NCBI RefSeq assembly: GCF_031456495.1
Contig: NZ_JAVDUW010000002.1
Coordinates: forward strand, 434,001-498,000
DNA from: Pedococcus sp031456495
GTDB lineage: Bacteria > Actinomycetota > Actinomycetes > Actinomycetales > Dermatophilaceae
DNA: 64,000 nt
Reading direction: 5' to 3'
Positions within the stretch are counted from its first letter, which is position 1, and each line of letters begins with the position of its first letter. Below the pieces are notes generated by a model, which did not search any database, was not told the DNA's origin, and was given only the letters and a program-made list of their open reading frames with translations. This document shows positions 8,714-17,512 of this stretch, in pieces. A program made the position numbers and the translations under genes.

Positions 8714-9022
8714 TCACTCACCGGCCGTCGCCCCCAGACGGGCGGCTGCCTCGCGGATGCGGTGCGCCAGCTCGACGTCGAGCTGGGTGAGGCCGCCCTC
8801 GGAGTGGGTGGCACACGTGAACCGCACCGCACGCCACCGGATGTCGATGTCGGGGTGGTGGTCCATCTGCTCCGCGTCCTGCGCCACGTCGTCGACGAGC
8901 CGGATCGCGGTGGGGAAGTCAGGCGCCTCGTAGGTGGCGCGGATCGCGTTCCCGTCGCGCCCCCACCCCGGCAGGTCGCGCAGCTGGCGACCGATCTCCT
9001 CGTCGTTCAGCAACCTGGCCAT
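8714..9022 (-). CDS. pterin-4a-carbinolamine dehydratase
   Basis: A 102-residue protein with the complete family signature: EQMDHHPDIDIRW, in which the HHP core supplies the catalytic histidines, a histidine 11-12 residues later (THSEGG), and a final Asp in LTQLDVELA. Such proteins dehydrate 4a-hydroxytetrahydropterins, but in bacteria without aromatic hydroxylase genes nearby they may instead act in molybdopterin or folate metabolism. Starts at an ATG without a strong Shine-Dalgarno sequence; its end lies 10 bp before the start chosen for the metal transporter. Confidence 0.9.
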   Translation of the reverse strand: MARLLNDEEIGRQLRDLPGWGRDGNAIRATYEAPDFPTAIRLVDDVAQDAEQMDHHPDIDIRWRAVRFTCATHSEGGLTQLDVELAHRIREAAARLGATAGE

Positions 9023-9092
9023 GGACACACTCTGGCAAGGACGGCCCCGCCTGTCATGGAAGGCGAACCTCACCTGTCCCGACCCCGGACAG

Positions 9093-9130
9093 CGGTATGC
9101 CGCGTGCGCAGGCGCGCACGCGGCATACCG
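9093..9130 (-). terminator. perfect 17-bp hairpin after importer operon 1
   Basis: Arms 9093-9109 and 9114-9130 are perfectly complementary, with a 4-base loop. It lies 20 bp downstream of the last gene of the first peptide importer operon and 71 bp before the dehydratase start. There is no U-tract, as is usual in high-GC actinobacteria. Both arms contain the GTATGCC heptamer discussed in the findings. Confidence 0.8.
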
Positions 9131-9150
9131 ACGGGTGGTGGTCCCGGCCG

Positions 9151-10305
9151 TCAGAGGGCTTCCTGCACCGAGGCCGGGCCCATGAAGTCGGCGTCGCCAC
9201 CCGACTCGTGCTGCTCGGTGGCCACCGCCTTGACCTCGTGCGGCTGGATCTCGCCGGACGCGATCTGCTCCGCCCAGTGGCACGCCACCCGGTGGTTGCC
9301 GGAGACACCGTCGACCTCGACGACCCGCAGCTGCGGGCGGTCGGTGTCGCACTTCGTCTCCTGCCGCCACGGGCAGCGGGTGTGGAACCGGCAGCCCCGG
9401 GGCGGGTTGGCCGGGGAGGGCAGGTCGCCGGTGAGCAGGATGCGCTCACGGCGGTCCTCCACGAGCGGGTCGGGCACCGGGACGGCGGACATCAGCGCGC
9501 GGGTGTACGGGTGCAGCGGCTGCTCGTACAGCTCCACCGCGTCGCTCTCCTCGACGAGGGAGCCCAGGTACATCACGCCGATCCGGTCGCTGATGTGCCG
9601 CACCACGGCCAGGTCGTGGGCGATGACGAGGTAGGTCAGGCCGTACTCGTCCTGGAGCTCCTCGAGCAGGTTGATGACCTGCGCCTGCACCGAGACGTCG
9701 AGGGCCGAGACCGGCTCGTCCGCGACGATGAGCTTGGGGTTGACCGACAGCGCCCGGGCGATCCCGATGCGCTGGCGCTGGCCGCCGGAGAACTCGTGCG
9801 GGTACTTGCGCAGCGCGGCCGGGGGCAGGCCGACGGCCTTGAGCAGCTCGCGCAGCCGGGCCGAGGCCTGCTTCTCGTCCTTGGCCAGGCCGTGCGCCTT
9901 CATGCCCTCGAGCAGCAGCGACTCGACCGACTGGCGCGGGTCGAGGCTGCCCATGGGGTCCTGGAAGACCATCTGGATGTCCTGGCGCTTGCGCCGCAGC
10001 TCCTCGCCCTTGAGGGAGGCGATGTCGACCCCGTCGAACTCGACGCTGCCCGCGGTGGGCGGCTCGAGGTTGAGGATGGCCCGGCCGAGGGTGGACTTGC
10101 CGCAGCCGGACTCGCCGACGAGCCCGTAGGTCTCGCCCTGGCGGATCTGCAGGTCCACGCCGTCGACGGCGTAGACGTGGCCGACGGTGCGGTCGAAGAT
10201 GACGCCCTTCTTGATGGGGAAGTGGACCTTCACGCCCTTGACGTCGACGAGGACCTCGCGGTCGTCGCCGCTGCGCGTCGAGCGGGTCTCGGCGGTGGCG
10301 GTCAT
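9151..10305 (-). CDS. peptide ABC importer 1, ATPase (DppF/OppF-like)
   Basis: A 384-residue ATPase, last gene of the first importer operon. Walker A is GESGCGKST, the signature FSGGQRQR, Walker B LIVADEPVSALD and H-loop IAHDL. The C-terminal oligopeptide-transporter domain holds the Cys cluster CRFHTRC...KCD, which in the family can bind an iron-sulphur cluster. Its ATG overlaps the upstream stop (ATGA). A C-terminal tail of about 35 polar residues is longer than usual. It pairs with the neighbouring DppD-like ATPase to drive uptake of peptides or a related solute. Confidence 0.93.
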   Translation of the reverse strand: MTATAETRSTRSGDDREVLVDVKGVKVHFPIKKGVIFDRTVGHVYAVDGVDLQIRQGETYGLVGESGCGKSTLGRAILNLEPPTAGSVEFDGVDIASLKGEELRRKRQDIQMVFQDPMGSLDPRQSVESLLLEGMKAHGLAKDEKQASARLRELLKAVGLPPAALRKYPHEFSGGQRQRIGIARALSVNPKLIVADEPVSALDVSVQAQVINLLEELQDEYGLTYLVIAHDLAVVRHISDRIGVMYLGSLVEESDAVELYEQPLHPYTRALMSAVPVPDPLVEDRRERILLTGDLPSPANPPRGCRFHTRCPWRQETKCDTDRPQLRVVEVDGVSGNHRVACHWAEQIASGEIQPHEVKAVATEQHESGGDADFMGPASVQEAL

Positions 10306-11336
10306 CGGGTCTCCTCCTGGCCGGGGCGCACGGGGTTGAAGCAGCGCAGGGCCCGCGAGCCCTCCTCGACGAGCTCGGGCATGTGCTGCACGCACTCGTC
10401 GACGGCGTTCGGGCACCGGGGCGCGAACGCACAGGCCGACGTCCACGGCAGGTTGTCGGCGACCGACCCCGGGATCGGGTGCAGGCGCTCGCCGCGGGAG
10501 CCGTCGAGCCGGGGGATCGAGCCGAGCAACCCGTTGGTGTACGGGTGCCGCGGCTCGGCGAACAGCGGGTGCCGGTCGCCACGCTCGACGATCTTGCCGC
10601 CGTAGAGGACGTTGACGCGGTCGACGAGGCCGGCGACGACGCCGAGGTCGTGCGTGATCATGATCAGCGCGGTCCCGGTGTCCTCGACCAGCTCCTTGAG
10701 CAGGGCCAGGATCTGGGCCTGGATGGTCACGTCGAGGGCGGTCGTGGGCTCGTCGGCGATGAGCAGCCGCGGCTCGCAGGCCAGGGCCATCGCGATGAGG
10801 GCGCGCTGGCGCATGCCGCCGGAGAGCTGGTGCGGGTAGTCCTTGAGCCGGCGGTCCGGGTCCGGGATGCCGACCTTGTCGAGCATCTCGCGGGCGATGG
10901 GCCGGGCGGCCTTGCGGGACAGGCCGCGGTGCCGCTCGAGCACCTCGGTCACCTGCAGCCCGATCGGGACGACGGGGTTCAGCGACGACAGCGGGTCCTG
11001 GAAGATCATGCCCAGGTCGCGGCCGCGCCGGTCGCGCATCTGGTCGCGGGACTCCTTGAGCAGGTCGGCGCCGTTGAACAGCACCTCGCCCTCGACCGTC
11101 ACGCCGCGGGTGGGGAGCAGGCCCATGATCGCCAGCGACGTCACCGACTTGCCGCAGCCGGACTCGCCGACGAGGCCGACGGTCTGGCCGGGGCGGACGT
11201 CGAAGCTGACGCCGTCGACCGCCACGAACGGCTCGTCGCCGGAACGGCGGAACGTGACGCGCAGGTCGCGGACCGACAGCAGCGGCTCGCTGCCGTCGGT
11301 GCGCGAGGTGCGGACGTTCTCGATGGTCTCGGTCAT
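10302..11336 (-). CDS. peptide ABC importer 1, ATPase (DppD/OppD-like)
   Basis: A 344-residue ATPase. Walker A GESGCGKSV, signature LSGGMRQR, Walker B LLIADEPTTALD and H-loop ITHDLG are all present. The C-terminal oligo_HPY domain (HPYTNGLLGSIP) and Cys residues (CAFAPRC..AVDEC) follow. It forms the heterodimeric motor with the DppF-like protein encoded downstream, whose start codon overlaps its stop. A GGAGGT ribosome site lies nine bases before its ATG. Peptide specificity cannot be told from the ATPase. Confidence 0.93.
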   Translation of the reverse strand: MTETIENVRTSRTDGSEPLLSVRDLRVTFRRSGDEPFVAVDGVSFDVRPGQTVGLVGESGCGKSVTSLAIMGLLPTRGVTVEGEVLFNGADLLKESRDQMRDRRGRDLGMIFQDPLSSLNPVVPIGLQVTEVLERHRGLSRKAARPIAREMLDKVGIPDPDRRLKDYPHQLSGGMRQRALIAMALACEPRLLIADEPTTALDVTIQAQILALLKELVEDTGTALIMITHDLGVVAGLVDRVNVLYGGKIVERGDRHPLFAEPRHPYTNGLLGSIPRLDGSRGERLHPIPGSVADNLPWTSACAFAPRCPNAVDECVQHMPELVEEGSRALRCFNPVRPGQEETR

Positions 11337-11343
11337 GCGGCCG

Positions 11344-12351
11344 TTACCTCCGGCTCTTGGGGTCGAGGGCCTCGCGCAGCGACTCACCCATGAGGGTGAA
11401 GCCCAGGGCCACGATGATGATGCACAGCGCGGGCCACACGGCGAGGGCCGGGTTGTCGTAGATGTACTCCTGGGCGGCACCGAGCATCTGGCCCCACTCC
11501 GGCTGGCGGTCGTCGGGGTTGCCGACACCCAGGAAGGACAGCGCGGCGGCGTCGATGATCGCGCCAGCCAGCACGAGGGTCGCCTGGACGATGACCGGTC
11601 CCAGAGCGTTCGGCAGCATGTGCCGGAACACGATGGCGGACCGCTTCACGCCGAGGGCCCTCGCGGCGAGCACGTGGTCGCTGGCCCGTTGGGCGAGCAG
11701 CGAGCCGCGGAGCAGCCGGGCGAAGATCGGCACCTGGACCACAGCGATGGCGATGATGACGGTCCACTGGCTGGGCTTGGAGGCCAGTGCCGCGATGGAG
11801 ACGGCGAGCAGCAGTGAGGGGATCGACAGCATCACGTCGACGAGCCGCATCACGAGGGAGTCCGCCCAGCCGCCGAAGGCGCCGGCCAGGGTGCCCAGCG
11901 CCAGGCCGCCGGCGAACCCGAACAGGGTCGCCAGCACGCCGACGATGAGGGTCTGCCGGCTGCCGACGATCAGCCGCGAGAAGATGTCGCGTCCCACCGA
12001 GTCCGCGCCGAGCGGGTAGCCCGGCTGGGCCCCGGGGATGGGGTTGGTCTGCGGACGCACCTGGTCGATGAGCAGCCGTGCAGTGGGGTCGTGCGGTGCC
12101 AGGAGCGGGGCGAAGATCGCGAGCAGGATGAACAGCGCGCTGATCGTCGCACCGAGCAGGAACACGGGGTTGCCGCGCAGCCGCCGCCAGGCGCTCGCGA
12201 TGAGCGAGACACCGGCCGACTCCTCGACGTGCCCCGCGTCGCCGACGGAACGGTCCGCGAGGGCCACGCCGCCACCGGCGGTGGAGGCGGCGAGGTCGTC
12301 GATGCGCTGCTTCTTAGTACTGGGGTTGAGGGGGTTGGGCACCGGCTTCAC
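11344..12351 (-). CDS. peptide ABC importer 1, permease (DppC/OppC-like)
   Basis: A 335-residue permease with six predicted helices. The N-terminal OppC_N segment (about residues 50-100, RRLRGNPVFLLGATISAL core RLRGNPVF) precedes the BPD transmembrane domain. The EAA loop that contacts the ATPase reads HVLAARALGVKRSAIVFRH (core AARALGVKR). GADSVGRDIFSR is the conserved outer motif. About 45 extra polar residues at the N terminus are unusual but harmless. It starts at a GTG overlapping the preceding stop codon. Partner of the DppB-like permease. Confidence 0.92.
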   Translation of the reverse strand: MKPVPNPLNPSTKKQRIDDLAASTAGGGVALADRSVGDAGHVEESAGVSLIASAWRRLRGNPVFLLGATISALFILLAIFAPLLAPHDPTARLLIDQVRPQTNPIPGAQPGYPLGADSVGRDIFSRLIVGSRQTLIVGVLATLFGFAGGLALGTLAGAFGGWADSLVMRLVDVMLSIPSLLLAVSIAALASKPSQWTVIIAIAVVQVPIFARLLRGSLLAQRASDHVLAARALGVKRSAIVFRHMLPNALGPVIVQATLVLAGAIIDAAALSFLGVGNPDDRQPEWGQMLGAAQEYIYDNPALAVWPALCIIIVALGFTLMGESLREALDPKSRR

Positions 12352-13358
12352 CTCGTCCGGATTCGGGGGTCGATCACGGCATACGCGATGTCGACCAGCA
12401 GGTTGATCACGACGAAGGTGATGGCGAACATCAGCAGCAGCACCTGGAGCACGGCGTAGTCGCGGCGCTCGAAGGACAGGGCCGTCGCCTCACCGAGGCC
12501 GCCCCAGCTGAAGACGCGCTCGGTCAGCACCGCGCCGACGAGCAGGCCACCGGTCTGCAGGCCGATCGTCGTGACGACCGGCAGCAGCGCGTTGCGCAGG
12601 ACGTGGCGGCCGCGGATGACGCGACGGGTCAGGCCCTTGGACTCGGCGGTGCGCACGTAGTCCTCGTCCATGACGTCGAGGACGGCCGCCCGGGTGATGC
12701 GGAAGATCACCGCGAACGGGATGGTCGCCAGCGCGAGGCCGGGCAGGATGAGGTGCTTGATGGCGTCCCAGGCGGAGTCCCACTCGCGCGTGAGCAGGCC
12801 GTCGAGGACGAAGAAGCCGGTCACGCGGGTGGCGTCGATGCTCGAGTCCTGGCGGCCCGAGACCGGGAGCCAGTGCAGCTGGATCGCGAAGAAGTACTTG
12901 AGCAGGAACGCCAGGAAGAACACCGGCACGGCGACGCCGATGAGCGACCCGACGACCGAGAGGTTGTCGAACCACGAGGCGCGGCGCCGGGCGGCGAGGT
13001 AGCCCAGCGGGATGCCGATGGCGATCGCCAGGATGATCGAGAAGAGGGCGAGCTCGATGGTCGCGGGGAAGCGCTGCAGGAAGATGTCGAAGGCGTCGGT
13101 ACCGGCCTGCACCCCCGTGCTGGCACCGAACTTGCCCTGCAGAGCCCGCTTCACGAACTCCCAGTACTGCACGTAGATCGGCTGGTCGAGGCCGAGGGCC
13201 TTCTCCAGCGCGGCCCGGCGGGCGGGAGTGGCCCGCTCGCCGAGCATGGCGGACACGGTGCCGCCGGGGAGCGACCGCAGCCAGAGGAAGACGAGCATCG
13301 AGAGCACGATGACCACGCCCACCATCTGGAGGAGCCGTCTGAGGATGAATCTGAGCAC
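12348..13358 (-). CDS. peptide ABC importer 1, permease (DppB/OppB-like)
   Basis: A 336-residue permease with the family N terminus (MLRFILRRLLQMVGVVIVLS core RFILRRLLQ), a periplasmic loop of about 60 residues carrying the LGLDQPIYVQYW block, and five more helices. The ATPase-contact EAA loop is YVRTAESKGLTRRVI. It starts at a GTG with an AAGGAGA site eleven bases upstream. It is separated from the upstream binding-protein gene by a strong 18-bp hairpin, which probably lowers permease expression relative to the binding protein. Confidence 0.93.
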   Translation of the reverse strand: MLRFILRRLLQMVGVVIVLSMLVFLWLRSLPGGTVSAMLGERATPARRAALEKALGLDQPIYVQYWEFVKRALQGKFGASTGVQAGTDAFDIFLQRFPATIELALFSIILAIAIGIPLGYLAARRRASWFDNLSVVGSLIGVAVPVFFLAFLLKYFFAIQLHWLPVSGRQDSSIDATRVTGFFVLDGLLTREWDSAWDAIKHLILPGLALATIPFAVIFRITRAAVLDVMDEDYVRTAESKGLTRRVIRGRHVLRNALLPVVTTIGLQTGGLLVGAVLTERVFSWGGLGEATALSFERRDYAVLQVLLLMFAITFVVINLLVDIAYAVIDPRIRTR

Positions 13359-13382
13359 GGGGGGTCGATCTCCTTCAGTCGC

Positions 13383-13424
13383 GACTGTGGCCGTCCCAGC
13401 GATTGTGCTGGGACGGCCACAGTC
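13383..13424 (-). promoter_or_regulatory. intercistronic 18-bp hairpin, binding protein/permease
   Basis: Arms 13383-13400 and 13407-13424 are perfectly complementary with a 6-base loop. The hairpin lies 32 bp after the binding-protein stop and 24 bp before the permease start, inside an otherwise same-strand operon. It lacks a U-tract. It probably acts as a leaky terminator or a 3' stabiliser of the binding-protein message, as in malE-malF. The role is inference; the structure is seen directly. Confidence 0.8.
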
Positions 13425-13456
13425 TTAGGAAGTGCTGTCCGAGGTCAGTCCTCGGG

Positions 13457-15133
13457 TCACTTGCTGACGGTCACCGTCGAGAAGGTCTCCGCGGTGAGCG
13501 GGCTCGGGACGAGGCCCTTCACCTTGCTGCTCACGACGAGGGCCGGCGGGGAGTGGCTGATCGCCAGACCCGGCAGGTAGTCCTCCTGGATCTGCTGGTT
13601 GATCTTCTCGTAGGCCGCGGCGCGCTGCCCCTCGTCGACGATCGAGTCGGCTGCCTCGAGGTCCTTCGACAGCTGCGCACCGTAGGAGGTGACGCTGGTG
13701 TGGAAGTCGTTCGCCTTGAGGTTGGAGAAGAACGTGCCGATGAAGTTGTCGGCCGAGTTGTAGTCACCGGTCCAGCCGAGCAGCCACGCGTCGTAGCCGC
13801 CGTTGTCGACGGTGTCGAGGTAGCCACCGTTCCACGGCTTGGTGCTGACCTGGACCTTGATGCCGACGTTCTCGAGGTCGCTGCGCAGCGCCTCGTAGAT
13901 CTTCTGCGGGTTCGGCATGTACGGACGCGACACGTCGGAGGGGTAGGCGAAGTTGAGGGTCATGCCCTCGGCGCCGGCCTCCTTGAGCAGCGACTTGGCC
14001 TTCGCCGGGTCGTACGGGTAGGCCTGCAGCGACTTGTTGTAGCCGTCGACCGTCTCCGGCATGAACTGCGTCGCGACCGTTGCGCCCTCGGGCAGCTGGG
14101 TCTTGACGAGCTGGTCGCGGTTCATGGCGTAGTAGAGCGCCTGGCGGACCTTGAGGTCCTTGAGCTTCGGGTTGTGCTGCGGGTTCAGGCCGACGTACAG
14201 GATGTTGAACGCCGGGCGGATCAGCAGCTGGTTGCCCGAGTCCTTCAGGCCCTTCCAGTCAGCGGGGTTCGGCAGGTCGTAGCCGTCGATGCTGCCGGCC
14301 TCGAGCTCCTGGCGACGGGTCGACTCGTCGGGGATGATCTTGAAGACGATCTTCTTCGTCTTCGGCTTCTCGCCCCAGTAGCTGTCGTTCGCGACGAGGG
14401 TGACCGTCTTGTTGGCCTCGTCGAACTTCTCCAGCTTGTACGGGCCGGTGCCGACCGGGTTCTTGGAGTAGGCCGGGTAGCCGAACCCGTCACCCTGCTT
14501 GGTGACGTTGTTGGCGTCGCCGTCCTTGAGCGCCTTCGGGGACTGCATGGAGAAGGAGTCCAGCGACAGGGCGGTCGGGAACTTCGAGGTCGGGCGGCTG
14601 ATCTTGATGACGGCCGTCATGTCGTCCTTGGCCGTGCAGCCCTGGTACAGGGCGTTCTTGGCGTCGGACTTGAACGAGCCCATCACGTCGGCCCAGTACC
14701 CGGCGGGGCCACCCGCGGCGACCTCGTTCTGGTCGAACATGCGCTCGAAGTTGTAGCAGACGGCAGCCGCGTTGAACGGGGTGCCGTCCCAGAACTTGAC
14801 GCCCTGGCGGAGGGTGAACGTCCACTCCTTGCCGTCCGACGAGGACTCCCACTTGGTGGCGAGCTCCGGCTCGATGTCGGCGGTGCCCGGCTTGATGCCG
14901 ACCAGGCCCTCCATCATCTGTCGGGTGACCCGGAAGGTCTCGCCGTCGGTGGCGTAGAAGGGGTCGAACAGCTCGGGGGCGCCGGCGGCGCCGAACGTGA
15001 GCGTGTCCTTGATGTTGCCGGCGCTGCCCGAGGAACCGCTGCCGTTGTCCCGGTTGGACTGGGCGCAGGCGGCAAGGGAGAGGGCGAGCGTCGTCGCCAA
15101 GGCGACCGGGGCCGCCTTCCGCGTGAGCTTCAT
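13457..15133 (-). CDS. peptide ABC importer 1, solute-binding lipoprotein (family 5)
   Basis: A 558-residue lipoprotein and the first gene of its operon. The signal peptide MKLTRKAAPVALATTLALS ends in lipobox LAAC, so the mature protein is anchored at Cys23. The SBP family-5 signature region (ELATKWESSSDGKEWTF core, then LRQGVKFWDGTPFNA) is clear around residues 90-120. The large C-terminal lobe includes the GYDAWLLGWTGDYNSADNF ligand-site stretch (core GWTGDY). It captures a peptide or similar solute for the DppBCDF-like system downstream. GAGGT lies five bases before the ATG. Confidence 0.93.
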   Translation of the reverse strand: MKLTRKAAPVALATTLALSLAACAQSNRDNGSGSSGSAGNIKDTLTFGAAGAPELFDPFYATDGETFRVTRQMMEGLVGIKPGTADIEPELATKWESSSDGKEWTFTLRQGVKFWDGTPFNAAAVCYNFERMFDQNEVAAGGPAGYWADVMGSFKSDAKNALYQGCTAKDDMTAVIKISRPTSKFPTALSLDSFSMQSPKALKDGDANNVTKQGDGFGYPAYSKNPVGTGPYKLEKFDEANKTVTLVANDSYWGEKPKTKKIVFKIIPDESTRRQELEAGSIDGYDLPNPADWKGLKDSGNQLLIRPAFNILYVGLNPQHNPKLKDLKVRQALYYAMNRDQLVKTQLPEGATVATQFMPETVDGYNKSLQAYPYDPAKAKSLLKEAGAEGMTLNFAYPSDVSRPYMPNPQKIYEALRSDLENVGIKVQVSTKPWNGGYLDTVDNGGYDAWLLGWTGDYNSADNFIGTFFSNLKANDFHTSVTSYGAQLSKDLEAADSIVDEGQRAAAYEKINQQIQEDYLPGLAISHSPPALVVSSKVKGLVPSPLTAETFSTVTVSK

Positions 15134-15345
15134 GAATACCTCGCTTGTGTGCGAACTCTGGTCGACCCGGTCGGGCGCCAGGGGTGGAGCCGATGGTGCC
15201 TGCCGAGGAGGAGTGCGGGGCGCAAACCTTCCTACGGTTGGTGAGGGACCCTAGCGAGAAGTGGGGCGGGGACGCTCCTGCGCCGCCGAAATTAACAAAA
15301 GTGAGACCCGTGCCCGAATACGCACGGTTGCGCCCGCACGGTCCG
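15134..15345 (-). promoter_or_regulatory. promoter region of importer operon 1
   Basis: 212 bp without a gene between two minus-strand operons. It must hold the terminator of operon 2 and the promoter of operon 1. The only AT-rich stretch of the neighbourhood, 15289-15300 (gaaattaacaaa), lies about 160 bp before the ATG, and a TAGGGT -10-like box sits at the complement of 15249-15254. A short imperfect stem (CCGTGC/GCACGG, around 15308-15327) may be the operon 2 terminator. The individual boxes are uncertain. Confidence 0.4.
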
Positions 15346-16386
15346 TCATGCGAGTGGTGTCGTGTCCTCCACGGCCGGCCGGGACGGTGCGTTCTCGGGG
15401 AAGTGGCAGGCGACGCGGTGCTCAGGACGGAGCTCGACGAGCGGTGGCTCGACGGTGCGGCAGACCTCCTGGGCCTTCCAGCACCGGGTGTGGAAGCGAC
15501 ACGCCGGCGGTGGGTCGATCGGGCTCGGGACGTCGCCCTGCAGGCGGATCCGCTCGCGGTGGCGGCGACGCTGGGTGTCCGGGATGGGGACCGCGGACAG
15601 CAGGGCGGTGGTGTACGGGTGCATGGGGCTGGCGTAGAGGGCGTCGCGGCTGGCGAGCTCCACCATCTTCCCGAGGTACATCACGGCGACCCGGTCGGAC
15701 ATGTGCCGGACCACCGACAGGTCGTGGGCGATCACGACGTAGGTCAGGCCCAGCTCGTCCTGCAGGTCCTCGAGCAGGTTGATGACCTGGGCCTGGATCG
15801 AGACGTCCAGGGCGGAGACCGGCTCGTCGGCCACGATCAGCTTGGGCTTGAGGGCCAGTGACCGCGCGATGCCGATGCGCTGCCGCTGGCCCCCCGAGAA
15901 CTCGTGCGGGTAGCGGTTGTAGTGCTCGGGATTGAGGCCGACGAGCTCGAGCAGGTCCTGCACGGCCTTCTTGACGCCGTGGGGGGTCTCGATGCCCTGC
16001 AGCCGGAACGGCGCGCCGACGATGGTGCCGACGGTGTGCCTGGGGTTCAGGGACGAGAACGGGTCCTGGAAGATCATCTGGACGTCCCGCCGCAGGGGCC
16101 GCATCCGCGCCGTGGACAGGTGGGTGATGTCGCGTCCCTCGAAGAGGATCTCGCCGGCACTCGGCTCGATGAGCCTGGTGAGCATCCGACCCGTTGTCGT
16201 CTTGCCGCAGCCAGACTCCCCCACGAGGGCGAGGGTCTCGCCCGTGTGCACGTCGAACGTGAGCCCGTCGACGGCCTGGACGGCCCCGACCTGCCGCTGC
16301 AGCAGGCCGCGCCGGATCGGGAAGTGCTTCGTGAGCTCGCGGACCTGCAGGAGCGGGCCGGTGGCACGGGCGATGTCGGTGGTCAC
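15346..16386 (-). CDS. peptide ABC importer 2, ATPase (DppF/OppF-like)
   Basis: A 346-residue ATPase, last gene of the second importer operon. It has GESGCGKTT (Walker A), FSGGQRQR (signature), LIVADEPVSALD (Walker B) and the Cys-containing C-terminal tail (CRFHTRCWKAQEVC). It is clearly paralogous to the DppF-like gene at 9151-10305. It starts at a GTG four bases after the upstream stop, with GGAG about nine bases before it. It should dimerise with the DppD-like protein encoded just upstream. Confidence 0.93.
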   Translation of the reverse strand: MTTDIARATGPLLQVRELTKHFPIRRGLLQRQVGAVQAVDGLTFDVHTGETLALVGESGCGKTTTGRMLTRLIEPSAGEILFEGRDITHLSTARMRPLRRDVQMIFQDPFSSLNPRHTVGTIVGAPFRLQGIETPHGVKKAVQDLLELVGLNPEHYNRYPHEFSGGQRQRIGIARSLALKPKLIVADEPVSALDVSIQAQVINLLEDLQDELGLTYVVIAHDLSVVRHMSDRVAVMYLGKMVELASRDALYASPMHPYTTALLSAVPIPDTQRRRHRERIRLQGDVPSPIDPPPACRFHTRCWKAQEVCRTVEPPLVELRPEHRVACHFPENAPSRPAVEDTTPLA

Positions 16387-16390
16387 GGTG

Positions 16391-17512
16391 TCAGCTCCCT
16401 GCACCCAGCGAGGGCTGGATCTCCTGGGTCCAGATCTCCTCGCGTTCGGCGGCCTCGAGGTGACAGGCGATGTGGTGGTCCGGGGCGACCTCGCGGAACG
16501 CCGGCCGCTCCGTCGTGCACGCAGCGCCGACCCGGTCGCGGAACCGGCACCGGGGGTGGAACGGGCACCCCGGGGGCACGCGGATGAGGCTCGGCGGCGT
16601 GCCGGGGATCGGCAGCAGGCGTTCGGTCGTCCCACGGTCCAGCCGCGGCATCGAGCCGAGCAGGCCCCACGTGTACGGGTGCTGCGGGTGGTTGAACACC
16701 TCGTCCGCGGCGGAGTACTCGACGGACCTCCCGGCATACATCACGAGGATGTCGTCGGCGAGCTCGGCGACCACGCCGAGGTCGTGCGTGATGATGATGA
16801 CAGCCGAGTTGAACTCGCCCTGCAGGTCCCTGATGAGGTCGAGGATCTGGGCCTGCACGGTGACGTCGAGCGCGGTGGTCGGCTCGTCCGCGATGAGCAG
16901 GTCGGGGTCGCAGGACAGGGCCATGGCGATCATGGCGCGCTGTCGCATGCCGCCGGAGAACTGGTGCGGGTAGTCGTCGACCCGGCGGTCCGGCTGCGGG
17001 ATGCCGACGCGGTCGAGCATCTCGATCGCGTGCTTGCGCGCCACCGCCTTGGGGACGTCGTTGTGGACCCGGTAGGCCTCGATGACCTGGTGCCCCACCG
17101 TGTAGAAGGGGTGCATCGACGAGAGCGGGTCCTGGAAGATCATCGCCATCCGCTTGCCCCGCAGGCTGCGGACGAGCTCGCGCGGGGCGCCCACGAGCTC
17201 GGTGCCGCCGAGCAGGATGGAACCGGTCATCCGGACCGAGCCGGGGTCGTGCAGTCCCATGATGGACAGGCTCGTCACGCTCTTGCCCGACCCCGACTCC
17301 CCGACGATGCCCAGGGTCCTGCCGCGCGCGAGGTCGAAGGAGAGCCCGTCGACCGACTTGACCACCCCGTCGTCGGTCGGGAAGTGCACCTGCAGGTCGC
17401 GCACCGAGAGGAAGGCGTCGGCGGGCGCGGGGCCGAGGCCCCCGAGGCCGGTCGCGTCCGGTGCGGGGTGCGGGACTGCCGTGGCACCCCGCGACCACCC
17501 CTGCCCGCTCAC
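16391..17512 (-). CDS. peptide ABC importer 2, ATPase (DppD/OppD-like)
   Basis: A 373-residue ATPase with GESGSGKSV (Walker A), FSGGMRQR (signature), LLIADEPTTALD (Walker B) and the ITHDLGVVAELADDILVMYAG core (ITHDLG). The oligo_HPY domain (HPQHPYTWGLLGSMP core HPYTWGLL) follows. An N-terminal extension of about 35 residues rich in Gly/Pro precedes the fold; the GTG start overlaps the permease stop, which supports this start. A Cys pair in CPFHPRC continues the family pattern. Confidence 0.92.
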   Translation of the reverse strand: MSGQGWSRGATAVPHPAPDATGLGGLGPAPADAFLSVRDLQVHFPTDDGVVKSVDGLSFDLARGRTLGIVGESGSGKSVTSLSIMGLHDPGSVRMTGSILLGGTELVGAPRELVRSLRGKRMAMIFQDPLSSMHPFYTVGHQVIEAYRVHNDVPKAVARKHAIEMLDRVGIPQPDRRVDDYPHQFSGGMRQRAMIAMALSCDPDLLIADEPTTALDVTVQAQILDLIRDLQGEFNSAVIIITHDLGVVAELADDILVMYAGRSVEYSAADEVFNHPQHPYTWGLLGSMPRLDRGTTERLLPIPGTPPSLIRVPPGCPFHPRCRFRDRVGAACTTERPAFREVAPDHHIACHLEAAEREEIWTQEIQPSLGAGS

